A stretch of DNA of 64,000 bases. It comes from Bimastos eiseni. Lineage: Eukaryota; Annelida; Clitellata; Crassiclitellata; Lumbricidae. The notes beneath the pieces are model-generated. The model saw only the letters and a list, made by a program, of their open reading frames with translations, searched no databases and was not told where the DNA came from. The DNA lies in assembly GCA_959347315.1 (NCBI GenBank), contig OY365810.1, positions 2,594,334 through 2,658,333 of the forward strand, in the 5' to 3' direction. The position numbers and the translations under genes were made by a program. Each line of letters starts with the position of its first letter. The first letter of the stretch is position 1. Shown here piece after piece: positions 54,293-64,000 of the stretch.

Positions 54293-57200
54293 TAGATTCT
54301 CGATTAATGAAAAGATGAAAAGAATACTTTAAATAGAAATTGGATCGATGAAAGTATTATTACATAAATAGAAGCTGGACAGATTACATGATCGTTCTTT
54401 AAATAGAAATTGGGTTGATGTAACTCTTATTGCATCCCTAGAAGCTGGACAGATTAGAATGGTTGTTTTATAAATAGAAATGGGATCGATAAAAGACATT
54501 TTGCTGAAGTGTAAGCTGGATTGATGAATACAATTCTTCTTTAAATAGACGTTTCATCGATCCCTCTTCCGTTTAAGCTTCCACCAGGGACCCGTAAGCA
54601 GAATTTATACACATGCTACATTTTTACTGTCGATATTATTAACGTGCGACATTTTTAATTGCGCTATTTTGATTGCGGCATTTTTATTCGCGACATTTCC
54701 TTGCGACATTATCATCGGTTACCGCTCCCGAATAAGATGGTGCACTGCGCTTGGCCTGCGAATGGCGGTTTGGAAGTAGGGAGATTAGGATCACAAAAAT
54801 ACTGATATTAAGTTCTGGGCTATCATGTTTTGTCAACTTATACAGGTTATGTAGGTTTCACATTTGACGTCACAAACTGTGCTTAACTGCCTCAAAGGAT
54901 TTCAACAGAAACAAACATGAAACCCGCCTTTTACTGTATTTATAAATTGCGGCCACATTAATTTTTCCACACGTATAAGATTGTGCACGTGTAACCTGCC
55001 TTTTGGATAAAGATGTCGCTCAAGATCCTTTACTTTGTCCTGCAGTTTGCCATTTTCCGCTAACAGAGAATTGACCTCTGCTTTGAGAGAATCAATCTCT
55101 GCACTTCTTGATTGTGCTTTCTGCTTGAGGTCGCAAATAGTTTTATCCCGTCGTTCTATGCGATCCTGTAGCTCCTTCAATTGCTTCTCTGAAATTTTAA
55201 TTTGTTTATTTCCATCGTTGCATTCTTCTGAAAGAAATATAAAAGTTTAAATCCAACTATTATGCATGTGTCGTATCTTATAGAATTTGCATTTGACCTT
55301 GTTTCATACATTCCTAAGAACTAAGTAGCAAGTAAGCAAGTAAGTAACTTATTTATTTAATTGCTTGGTGTAATTGAGTGTGCAAAGACATCAACTGGTA
55401 ACGCAGAGAAAGCCTAATCGTAAATCAGGCAAATAGCAAAAGATCGACAGTATATGTAATAACTTGAGTTCGTGATTAGTCTTCATACATTTCAACAACA
55501 TTTTGTATAAAAATACAATAAGACACTTGTCTTCTGAAATCTTCTGACGAACATTTTCAATCTTGCTACTTATCAGCAACTTCCTTGTTAGTTTTAACCT
55601 GACGAAATAAGCTCAACGGACGCCAGCAGATACACAACCCGGTCTGCTATATCTTTGACACACATGCAGATGTGATTCGATTCAGAAACTCATGCTGATA
55701 CAATAAACAATACTTAAGATATAAACTTATCAATGTAGTGTCAGACGGCATACATCATACATCATTATTAAGGACTTTGGAAGGGGAAAGTTAATACCAA
55801 TAAGCATTGGAGATTAACTTGGCGGATGATAAAGGGGGCAACTGGTAGCACGGTTAGATTTCAATGCTTTGAGTAGTCTGTGCAATTTACATGCGCCTTA
55901 ATAAGATTAGACAAGTTTAAAAATCATATAATTTTAATAGTTAACTTAATATCTACAGAGGTTAAACGACATCTTATGATTGGCTATTGATACACTTAAA
56001 AAGTAATTGCACGTCAGTCATTGGCTTGATTGCAGATTATTTATTACAAGAGATCACTGATTTGCGGACATAGTAAATAGTAAACAGCCACCTCCAACTA
56101 TTGTCTTCATATTTCTATATGCTGCTTCTACCCTATAATGAGCAATTTTAGAAGTTCTTTTCGTTTTTTGTTTCTATTCATATGCCTTAACGACTTTGAT
56201 AAGCCAGTTTAAATCGGATTATCGATGGATACTGTTATTTGACATTTAGTTATTTAAGATGCATAATAAAGGTTTATTTAGCCATAGGCCTACTCACTGA
56301 GAGAAATCTTCATTACTTCTTGCTACCTTGCATACCTCTGTCAGCCCCATATTAATGATGCCATGAAATATGCAAGCACCAAGGAATCCCCGAGAGCATA
56401 ATCGTCAGATTCCTTGAGAGTCCAAGTGCCATACTTGTACTCGATATCATGTGCTAAATTGACCTTATTAAATTCACATGCATAATTACGTACTGCAAGG
56501 CCACAAAATAAACATACTGATAAAACATAATTTTAAATATCAACAATGGAGACAGAACAAAATTTCAGAGCGAACATGGACAATAGGTTTTGAGAATCGT
56601 TATATTGGACTCAAACTGCCAAAAATGTATATTCAAATATCATCACTAATCTCCTAGCAAATAGATTACACTTTATATACTGTACACCTGTCGACGATTC
56701 GGGCGTTTGAAGACTCTCCTTTTCCTCATTTATTCCAGTTCCTTTCGCAAATGTAACATTAGCATTAGGTTCGTCTGAAGACAGTAATAACAGCAAGCAT
56801 TGCATTCGATAAAATAGCTACTATCATGCTCACACATTGATACACTATTAGGATTGATTTTTTTAGGTACTTGCAATACATAGCAATATATTTTACTAAC
56901 TATTGCTGCATTGTTGTAGAAATCGTATACCTTATTGAAAACGCTTTCGGGGGTTTGCGTTTCAGCGCGACCCGTCGAATGGCGACTCTTCAGTTTTTCT
57001 GAGCAATTTACGCTAACTAATAAGAAGCTCTCTGTATCAAATGACATATAACATCGTTTAGGCTGATGTAGAAAACGCCTACGATGATTGTTCGTCAATA
57101 GTCGCTAACAGTTTTCCTTTATAGGCAGATATCTCGTGCACGCATTCAAAATAATTATTTCAGAGCTCGTTTCTTTGCGATCTTAGTTTAAAGGTGAAAT

Positions 57201-60200
57201 TAATATAAAAAAACACCATATCATGCGTCTCATAAGAAGCATTCATAAACAATAGTAGGAGAAATCTCGCGATCATCTTTTATATACGCGTTTGTCTACG
57301 TGGTTAAGCCATTCATTATGCAGAATCTTCATATACATCATCAAGATCTAGCAAAAGCCATAACATTCAATCATTTCCACAATAATACTGTTGACAGCTC
57401 AGTATACTACTGTCATGGCATCCATGTCACACTTCATTATTTTCTCTTGTGACTTACCTGTCTTACCTTTCTTGAGGATGTTCGGTCTGTAGATGCGTAG
57501 ATACCAAAGTACCAGTACAGTTCCAACGACGGCAATTAGAAGTATGGTCAGAAGAATCACTGCAGCTATGTACGGATTGACATACGGTCTGCAGATATCA
57601 GAAGCAACACATGCTTGGCACTCAGCATCTGCATCCAATAATATTGAAAATGTAGCATTTCACTTGGGTTTTGCTTTCATAAATTAATACATATAAATTT
57701 GATTGGTACGCATAAATAATTAAAAGTTGAAACGTAGTTTCAAATATGAATTAATGAAGATTGTGTGGATATCAGAGATGACACACGTAATGTGTCGACC
57801 ACCTGGTACATTGTTTTAGTAAGATATGTTAGATAGTGTCGATGCTATCTAACTTGTGCGAGCAGGAACTCTAAGTTGTCATTTGGTATTAATTGGGGAT
57901 TTGTTCAACTAAGTTACAACAATATTAATACACAGTGTAAAATTATTTTTAGCCACACTTGAAAACAATTTCACTGCAAAACTCTCATAATTATATTCAA
58001 CTACATTAATTTTAGTTGACACGAAATTGGAAACTCACGTTATATCTGCATAAACAGTGCGTCCCCGATCACTGAGAATATGATACGGTGATCGAGTGGA
58101 CTTTGTCAACCGTTCAATTAATAAAAACAATGTAATCGCTATCATATTTCACACCAAGATTTCCGGACAATACTCAGTTTCTAGCTGACAAGGTTGTTTC
58201 TTCATTGTGCATTAGTATTACGAGTGTCTGTTCAGCTGTGCACTCAACATTTTGCTGCAAACAGTATTGAAATAGGACAAAAGTGATATAAAAAAAAGTA
58301 TGTGGTGCCTATGAGGTTTTCCCATAGAACGAAGCAGCATACCTCCTCCTTTAACTTTGATTGTTCCCGATTTGCATCCTTTGTTAAACGCTGCCGATCT
58401 CGTTGTGTAACAATGGTAGGAATCTCCGTCTTTCACTGCGGAATTTCCTTTAATCGTCAGGTTGTACACTACTCGATTGTTGTCTGTGTACCCAATGGTC
58501 ACTCCTTCACTGACAGACTTATTATCGTTGGATTTACGCCATTCCAGTATTGGAGCCTCGTTGCCGTGATATCTCACTGCACAGGATAGGATGAGTTGGT
58601 CTGGTTCTAATCCGCATTTGTTCAGTCCAATGACTTCATTCGCTTCCAAATGTGGCTCACAAACGGGATTTGTATCTACAAAACCGCGAGATGTCATCTT
58701 TTTGCAATTCTTTTTAATCATTATTATTAAATTTTGGGTGCGTTTTGATTCTTGCTGACGCAAAATAGTACACAGTTTCACATCTTATTTAACTGGCGTC
58801 GGTATTGGTCTGGTTTCATCCCGTCTTTCAATGCGCTAATTTAGCTTCTTTACTTGATTCTCCATAACAGAAACTATTATATCTGGACCACCGTTAGGCC
58901 TACTGTGTTACATTGCAAACGTAATTTTTAAAGATTAACAATTCTGACTTTTTCTATAAAAGTTACATAAAAAGCATCTATAAAGTTTTCATTTGGAAGA
59001 GCAGATTATAAGTTTGAAACCATGCAATATAGGCTATTCGTCTGATTGCCCATCTTCCTATCTCCTTCTAACATATTTAGTTCCTTGTGACTGGTCACAA
59101 ACTAACTACCGCTCATATCTAGCATTCGATTTAAGATTCCTTTTCTTCATACTTTCAGAACGATTTTGGGTCTGGCTCCGCGCTATTGTTGTGATAAGAT
59201 CTGTCTCTTCATTCGTTTGACTGACATGACCTCTTCGTTCCTCGGACTAGGGCTATATCTGCCCAACACCTCGATGATGCGTCTGTTAGCCATTTACACT
59301 GGAGTAATATAGGATTCGTTCTTTCATTTCAATTGGCGGTTCTCTGTTACTTACCAAACTCCTAAGACTTTGCTTCTGCCGCCGTGTTTTTCTAATGGGC
59401 AGCTCACTGATTAGGTTGTGCAGGATTTGGTGCCAGAGAAATATGCAAATTCAAGACCTAACGTGGTAGAATGGTAGGTGGAATGTGCTATAGTTGCACT
59501 GTACGCATCGCATAACTCTAGCTACACTATTTTTCTATCTCTTAGCACACAGAGTATTCGCTCTTTGTCTTTATCTGGCGATTCTTTAGTTTCTACTCGT
59601 ACTCTTAAAGCTGCTTTTCATGCGGGGCTTTTCGAAGTGGCAGCGCCTCTGCTCACATAGGTCGTACTAAGAGAGGCGCTATAGAAATGTATAGGTAAAA
59701 TGCAATAAAGGCTCCTCAGGAAACCTGATAAAGGCTGGCTAACATGGAATGCAAAGCCGCGTTGGATACTGGACATCATCTGAGCCAGTTCTAAGTCAGG
59801 AAGGGCTATAATCGAACTGATGAGTCCAGAACTGCAAATTCTCCGCTTATAATTAATAGTCGACAGAAATCGAATGCAAGACGAAAGCAGCGGAAAACTT
59901 TTAAACGGGAATCGGGGTTGCATGGACATTAACAGGTCATCGAGCCATGGACCATGATGATGAGCATGACGGATGTGCTACATTTATAGAAGAAGCATTG
60001 CAAAACTCTGTAAACAGTATTTTGGTTTCTTAACTGATCGAGAGCGAATCTGTTAAGGCACCATATAAAATATGGGTAAAACTAGGGTAATTTTGAATCT
60101 AATAAAACAATTGTGTTCAACCTAGAATAATCAGATCTGCTGATTCTGTCCTTCCAGATCCTGTTTCATCCTGACACTCGTAGACTCCAGCATCTTCGAT

Positions 60201-60439
60201 TTTCACAGACGAAATAACCAAATTATAAGCTCCGCTTCCACTGCTTTTTTCCACGTTGAATCGACCTATGTAAATTGTGTAGATTTGACCATAACCGTAG
60301 ACGATACTTTCCTGATTTGATCCGAGAGGTGTGTGGACCCAATGAATTTCTTGTTTACTGTTCGTCGAGCAGTTGAGAAATGTCGATCCACCTACTATCA
60401 CTTCGGTGACAGTTGGCCTGGTAACAATTTCGGCGAAAC
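51124..60439 (-). CDS. L5: Ig - Ig - TM - coiled coil - beta-propeller receptor
   Basis: Transcription order: Ig1 (60122-60439), Ig2 (58343-58675), TM (57458-57628), short linker (56688-56774), coiled coil (about 55000-55227), propeller (51124-52052). Exons are phase 1 throughout except for the unresolved 3' edge of the coil exon. This is the most complete member in the window and defines the architecture: a type I membrane protein with two Ig domains outside and a coiled coil plus a six-bladed propeller inside. The signal-peptide exon was not found. Ig1 and Ig2 are positional counterparts of those in L2. The intron after the coil exon contains retrotransposon copy 2. Confidence 0.78.
53131..53203 (+). 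repeat. (AAT)n tract after a LINE 3' end
   Basis: Preceded at 53085-53130 by GAGCGCTTCAGAGTAAGAAA and GGGGCGCTATATAAATTA, which look like the conserved 3' end of a LINE or SINE. Retrotransposon copy 2 begins within 70 bases. Confidence 0.85.
53272..54291 (+). mobile_element. Non-LTR retrotransposon, copy 2: endonuclease-like C-terminal domain + (AAT)n tail
   Basis: One frame runs from about 53276 to the stop at 54038. It includes HAGDWLFALPITSCGLRLDD, a Cys/His cluster (CEPHVCPCG, HGLSCGLGPGRFARHAAVND), then [20 protein letters not shown] followed by ATV, and the C-terminal ETSYLFQRLSVCIQRFN. The KRPDG...WDATV pattern supports a restriction-like nuclease fold. The RT is missing, so it is 5'-truncated, but the 3' part is free of stops. 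(AAT)n at 54241-54291 ends the element. It is on the opposite strand to L5, inside its intron. Confidence 0.78.
54310..54580 (-). repeat. Degenerate ~33-bp tandem repeat, locus 3 of 3
   Basis: On the plus strand units read AAATAGAAATTGGATCGATG or AATAGAAGCTGGACAGATTA at 30-45 base spacing; in reverse complement these become TCATCGATCCAATTTCTATT, matching the unit at 34050-34260. About six units. Confidence 0.55.
55000..55227 (-). CDS. L5 coiled-coil exon (3' edge unresolved)
   Basis: Acceptor TTCTTTCAG gives phase 1. The exon encodes KQIKISEKQLKELQDRIERR, then DKTICDLKQKAQSRSAEIDS and LKAEVNSLLAENGKLQDKVK, a continuous heptad pattern of about 70 residues, expected to dimerise. Three ends are possible: a GC donor (AAAAG|GCAGGT) at 55000 that keeps phase 1, a GT donor four bases later that gives phase 2, or read-through to a stop at 54902. 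I chose the first for frame consistency. Confidence 0.62.
56688..56774 (-). CDS. L5 linker exon
   Basis: 29 codons, phase 1 (acceptor ACTGTCTTCAG, donor GTGTAC). Encodes EPNANVTFAKGTGINEEKES followed by LQTPESST. A second possible exon lies at 56931-56998 and contains the similar QTPES, but its donor does not preserve phase 1. Confidence 0.6.
56931..56998 (-). CDS. L5 candidate linker exon, phase not settled
   Basis: A phase 1 acceptor (AATTGCTCAG) opens onto KLKSRHSTGRAETQTPESVF. The only good donor (AATAAG|GTATAC) leaves phase 0, so using it would shift the frame. QTPES is shared with the next exon, so this is probably a related, decaying or rarely used duplicate. Confidence 0.3.
57458..57628 (-). 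CDS. L5 TM exon
   Basis: 57 codons, phase 1 (acceptor TTGGATGCAG, donor GTAAGT; an alternative phase 1 donor lies 9 bases earlier). A short Cys-rich stalk (AECQACVASDICRP) precedes the TM span YIAAVILLTILLIAVVGTVL and VLWYL, then RIYRPNILKKGK, a basic stop-transfer. Two donors in the same phase would add or remove three residues (GKT). Confidence 0.8.
58343..58675 (-). CDS. L5 Ig2 exon: Ig-like domain with extra cysteines
   Basis: 111 codons, phase 1 (acceptor GGTTTTGTAG, donor GTATGC). Encodes TNPVCEPHLEANEVIGLNKC, then GLEPDQLILSCAVRYHGNEA with ILEWRKS, and GDSYHCYTTRS. The Ig core is C...W...C; three other cysteines (PVC, NKC, KGC) suggest added disulfides. Clear counterpart of L2 Ig2. 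Confidence 0.8.
60122..60439 (-). CDS. L5 Ig1 exon: V-set-like Ig domain
   Basis: 106 codons, phase 1 (acceptor GCGCTTTAG, weak donor GTTGAA). Motifs: TFLNCST, EIHWVHTPLG, YNLVISSVKIEDAGVYECQD, then TESADLIIL. It matches L2 Ig1 throughout. No signal-peptide exon was found upstream. Confidence 0.82.
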
Positions 60440-61083
60440 CTAAAGCGCGCCGTAAAGACATTAATAGACGCTAAATGATGTATCAATTCGTGATTGCTTA
60501 TGCGTAAGACAAAGTGGCGCATCTTCACAAAAGAGTTATCTGTCTTTGCGTAGGCCTACTAATAACAGCAAAACAGCAAGTTTATCTATTGCGCAAATAT
60601 TGACAATGCTAAGAGTATATTTAGTTGTATGCTGTGCATGACATATTAATTACACGAATGTTATGGATAGATCTCATTTTTAGGTAATCGTAGTTATATT
60701 GAACTGAGATTGTAGGAATACATTATTGTGTCCATTTCGTCTTCATGCCAGTCAAGTGTTGCAATGCTCGAGTACCAGGCAGCTGGTTAACTATTTTAAA
60801 TGACTTGTTGCGTTAATCAATAGCCAGTAGGAAAATTGTGCTCAAATGGGACGGTCAAATTGTCTTTACATCTTGCAAAAACGATTTTGGAGTTTATACT
60901 GACAACTTACAAGTTATTATGCATTTTGCATTTTCTTACATTTCTAGTGACCTTCTAGTTCCTCTACATGATATTATTGTAAACGAAGCCTTAGTTAAAA
61001 ATCATTTCCAACTTAATTCGAAACTGTGATACACTTTAATATTCTAAATGGCAAACTCCTAACCGATTTCTAAAGTAACAAGA

Positions 61084-61131
61084 ACCATGAAGACAATAGT
61101 TGCAATTCTGCTGCTCTCCATTTCTGTAAAG
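61084..61131 (+). other. Signal-peptide-like segment on the plus strand
   Basis: ACCATG context, encoding MKTIVAILLLSISVK, followed directly by GTAATT, a usable donor. It would be phase 0, unlike the receptor loci, and no plus-strand partner exon is visible before the window end. Confidence 0.25.
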
Positions 61132-61742
61132 GTAATTTCTCGTAGGATCTTCACGTTGAAATTTCTGCATAGGCTCTGCAACAACGGTAAAAACTCATTC
61201 TTTGGAAAACTTACAGTTAATACAATTATTAGCGGCAGCTAAGTGAATAGGAAAACACAGGTACGATCAATATTAAAAATGTTTTTCATGGTGGTATGAC
61301 AGGCCTACCTGCGTAGCTTTCTCATTAATAATGGTTACCGTTCGCTTTCACTATCAACTTTGGAAAATAAATCTTGCCGAATTATTTAGACATTTTCAAA
61401 CTGATCTTTTTACAGAACTAAAAGCTTGAACTTCATATCATATGCGTAGATTGCACATACCTGCAGCTTAGTAGAATTATAGGCTAGCTCAGTATCGTGA
61501 GTGTCAAATTAGGCTGACCTTAGCAACAACGCAAGCCATATTTTGACCTTTAATCAAGCAGCCCAGTCTTAACCATAGCGCTGAGGTGATCTGTGATCCA
61601 GCAGACATCACAAGAGGAACATGTGACGAAATTTCTGATAAGTAAGATAATAATTAAATTGTAGACCTCTAAGCCTATTCACGAAACACGCATGCGGTTC
61701 TCGTGGATTTAATAAATTATAGGCCTTGGTTGTTTTCTCTAT

Positions 61743-61744
61743 TA

Positions 61745-61811
<67 letters not shown>
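61743..61811 (+). repeat. (ATT)n microsatellite
   Basis: About 23 ATT units with one GTT. Confidence 0.95.
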
Positions 61812-61812
<1 letters not shown>

Positions 61813-63397
61813 AGCCACCATAAAGCAGACACGCATTGGTTGAAAATTCACGAGAAGGTTTGCCAAACTCGTTTATTTGACGAATTCACATACAAATTGG
61901 GATACATTTTTATATACATGTGCATTAATCTTAATGCCGCTCAAGTGCTTGAAATAGGTCTATTGGTCTAGGTTTAGCAGCGCAGTGATAAATAGAAGAA
62001 ATGTGTGAGTCCACCGTTGACCATGCAGGTAGGTTGGTCAGCATGGCACGTCTCTGGCAACATGCATTCTGTTTCTTGGTTGATGCAAGAGTTCAATACT
62101 ATTTACAGCACATTTAGCATATCCGGAAACGTGGACAACCCGTAACAACCCCAATTTATCTGACTTGGCATTTGACAACAGCCGATGAAGCTCGACCTAG
62201 CCTCCATTACTGCTGACGTATTTATGTTTTCCTCTGTTTCTCTGTTGTTCGGGACCTCGGAGTCACGTTGAACCAAGAGCTGTATTATGCGAAGCAAATT
62301 TCTGTCGATCGCAACGGCCATTGTTGTCAAAAACTGTCGTTAACACTGGATCCAATCCAATATTCTGATCTACTTTGCCCCATCTCACGAGCATCATCGT
62401 AACTATGACCTCATCAATTATTCTCTGGAACGGATCGAAGAACCTGGCTCTTGCGGACTTGACCGTTGTCTGTTTTTGGTTGTTTCTTTTGTTTTTGCTG
62501 AAGCTTTTCTCAACGACGAAACTTTTTGTGGTGCCATTATGTATTTGAAAAAATTAAGAGGACCAATTTCCCCTGGAAAAAAGTGCCACGCTATACAGTT
62601 TTTTCATCATAATATCACCGTAAGCAAAATATTGGGCCTAAGAGACCATAACACAATATTATTACCTACAGGTCTTAGAGACGTAGGCTATTACGGCGAA
62701 CAGTGTTTTCGTTCGCCTAATGACAGCACGTCATACTGAATTCGCGACTGAAGTGTCCCAATTTCGAACAATCTCCAGTTACGAAGCGACATTTGAGCTG
62801 ATCACGTGTTATTATTATTATTATTATTTTTATCTGTCTATGCTGTTTTTTTCCTGACTACAAAAGCATCAAACAGTTTCAAATCACTTTCTATTTTCAT
62901 TGCTACGAAATCACATGTTGCAGAGTTTTGAAGAAAACAATGATTTGAGGAATTAGCTTGCTCGCCTTTAAGTTTATTTTCATAGCATATTGCTTGATTA
63001 CAGTACATTATATTAATTTTTCATTATTTTCTTAGTTACAATATTATTGTGGTCATGATTTCTGATGGTGACTCGCTTATTGTTGCGTTCAATTGATTTT
63101 TTCATTGATTGATATTGAGATACCTAATTGCGAGGGAATAACATTGGATGCCACAATTATGGTTATCAGTAATTAAAAGAACTTTTACTTTAATCAAAAG
63201 CAATCGTCTGGGCTAATAAAGTATCAGTTAGCACTAACAAACTTAAAAGTTATATCGTTCCAACGGAGGCATTGTCATAGTCCTGTGTAGATACATTAGC
63301 CAATTCCTGAATAAGGACAATATAAATCACAGTGTTCAGTGGTCATAGATATAATCAACGGATTGTCCGAAGACTGAAACTAAAGTAAATCAAAGTA

Positions 63398-64000
63398 CTA
63401 TCTAATGTTAAATACTAGAATTTTGCCATCTTTACATTCTTTTTTGCCATGGCTGTTTGTGGCAACATACAATTTCCCGTTAATTTCATCTAGACATAAT
63501 CTGACTGGGTAACCTTCTAAACCCTTTTCCTTTTTCTGTAAGTTTCTCTGAAACTTAAGAACACTATTCAGAAGTCTTATTTGTTGGCTGTCTCTATCTG
63601 CTACCAGAATAGACCTCTCACTGTCTTCTACTAAACAAATTGGAACATTCAACTTTCCGTCTTTGGTTTTTGATTCCCACTCTCTTATTTTTTTTATGAT
63701 GCTTCCGTGGACATCGACAATGCACACACGATGTAAGTCATCTTTTGATTCTCCGTGGCAAACGGCAAAATGGCTATTGGTCACTTTAATGGCATGCAAC
63801 GGGTGATTGAAACCATTAGCTGTTAACAGGTGAACTGTAAGGCTTAGATCTCCATCGCCAGTAAATTCATTTATCAGATTTTTCTCAAAGAGACAAACTA
63901 TCACATTGGATTCATAAGTTGACAGTCTACCACGCTTTCCTCCTGTTGGCCATCTGTTAATTAGTGGACCTTTGGGATTGAGTTTCATGACATGACTCTC
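63398..64000 (-). CDS. L6 terminal exon, partial: NHL/TRIM-like beta-propeller
   Basis: The exon continues past the right edge. About 200 codons are seen, aligning with L5 from its second blade onward: NRWPTGGKRGRLSTYESN, HAIKVTNSHFAVCHG, HRVCIVDVHGSIIKK, VPICLVEDSERSILVADRDS and VRLCLDEINGKLYVATN. L5 and L6 are clearly sister paralogues. The reading frame is intact to the stop at 63398. Confidence 0.82.
   Translation of the reverse strand, partial: ESHVMKLNPKGPLINRWPTGGKRGRLSTYESNVIVCLFEKNLINEFTGDGDLSLTVHLLTANGFNHPLHAIKVTNSHFAVCHGESKDDLHRVCIVDVHGSIIKKIREWESKTKDGKLNVPICLVEDSERSILVADRDSQQIRLLNSVLKFQRNLQKKEKGLEGYPVRLCLDEINGKLYVATNSHGKKECKDGKILVFNIR

Larger units (their letters stand above)
60440..63397. 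other. Interval between L6 and L5
   Basis: Contains an (ATT)n array and a plus-strand signal-peptide-like segment, both listed separately, and a short ATT tract at 62809-62827. A minus-strand hydrophobic run near 60640 ends in a stop without a donor, so it is not accepted as the L5 leader. Confidence 0.4.

Noticed and set aside
60580..60650. Minus-strand MHSIQLNILLALSIFA as the L5 signal peptide
   Set aside because: Followed by an in-frame TAG with no GT donor in between, so it cannot be joined to Ig1 in phase 1.

Overview
This is animal nuclear DNA. It is AT-rich, the genes are broken into short exons with GT-AG introns, and it is full of decayed retrotransposons, non-autonomous DNA transposons and AAT/ATT microsatellites. 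There is no prokaryotic organisation. The word TAGGCCTA and its relatives recur in the introns and there is a short TTAGGG-type tract. Together with the SUEL-lectin and Ig receptor content, this suggests a marine invertebrate, my best guess being an echinoderm or related deuterostome. That assignment is a low-confidence inference.

The core of the window is a minus-strand tandem cluster of at least six related loci, called L1 to L6 here in window order; transcription runs from L6 towards L1. L2, L3, L4, L5 and L6 each end in one large terminal exon encoding an NHL/TRIM-like beta-propeller of about 290 residues. The propellers share a diagnostic HRVC(I/L/V)(I/V)D..G.(I/V)(I/V)K strand. L5 is the clearest full receptor: two Ig domains, one transmembrane (TM) segment, a short linker exon, a coiled-coil exon and the propeller. 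L2 has two intact Ig exons and a third with a one-base frameshift, then coil and linker exons and the propeller, but no visible TM exon; transposable elements fill that gap. L3 has a TM exon, ten small acidic or Gln/Pro-rich linker exons, the propeller, and then a second possible terminal exon carrying YEEI and YEEV tyrosine motifs. L4 is a compact three-exon gene of 408 codons with an N-terminal signal anchor, a linker and a propeller. L1 has a SUEL/rhamnose-lectin-like exon and an Ig exon, and its 3' end lies outside the window. L6 is only the end of a propeller exon.

Nearly every exon I could define in these loci starts and ends in phase 1, and internal lengths are multiples of three. This holds for the cytoplasmic linker exons and the propellers as well as the Ig modules. 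Any exon can therefore be skipped, duplicated or swapped without losing frame. L2 shows a recent exon duplication and L3/L4 show a gene-conversion-like tract. The architecture Ig (or lectin) ectodomain, TM, variable linker, cytoplasmic propeller is one I do not recognise from named receptor families, and it is the best candidate here for an undescribed system, possibly a polymorphic recognition or immune receptor family.

Between the loci lie three non-LTR retrotransposon copies with a restriction-endonuclease-like C-terminus (11.2-12.5 kb, 42.0-43.3 kb, 53.3-54.3 kb), other LINE fragments (9.7, 13.1-13.7, 17.3-17.9, 27-28, 41.1-41.4 kb), three hAT-like MITEs with terminal inverted repeats and 8-bp target duplications, several minisatellites, near-perfect palindromes and many trinucleotide arrays. 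I saw no convincing plus-strand host gene and no tRNA, rRNA or CRISPR.
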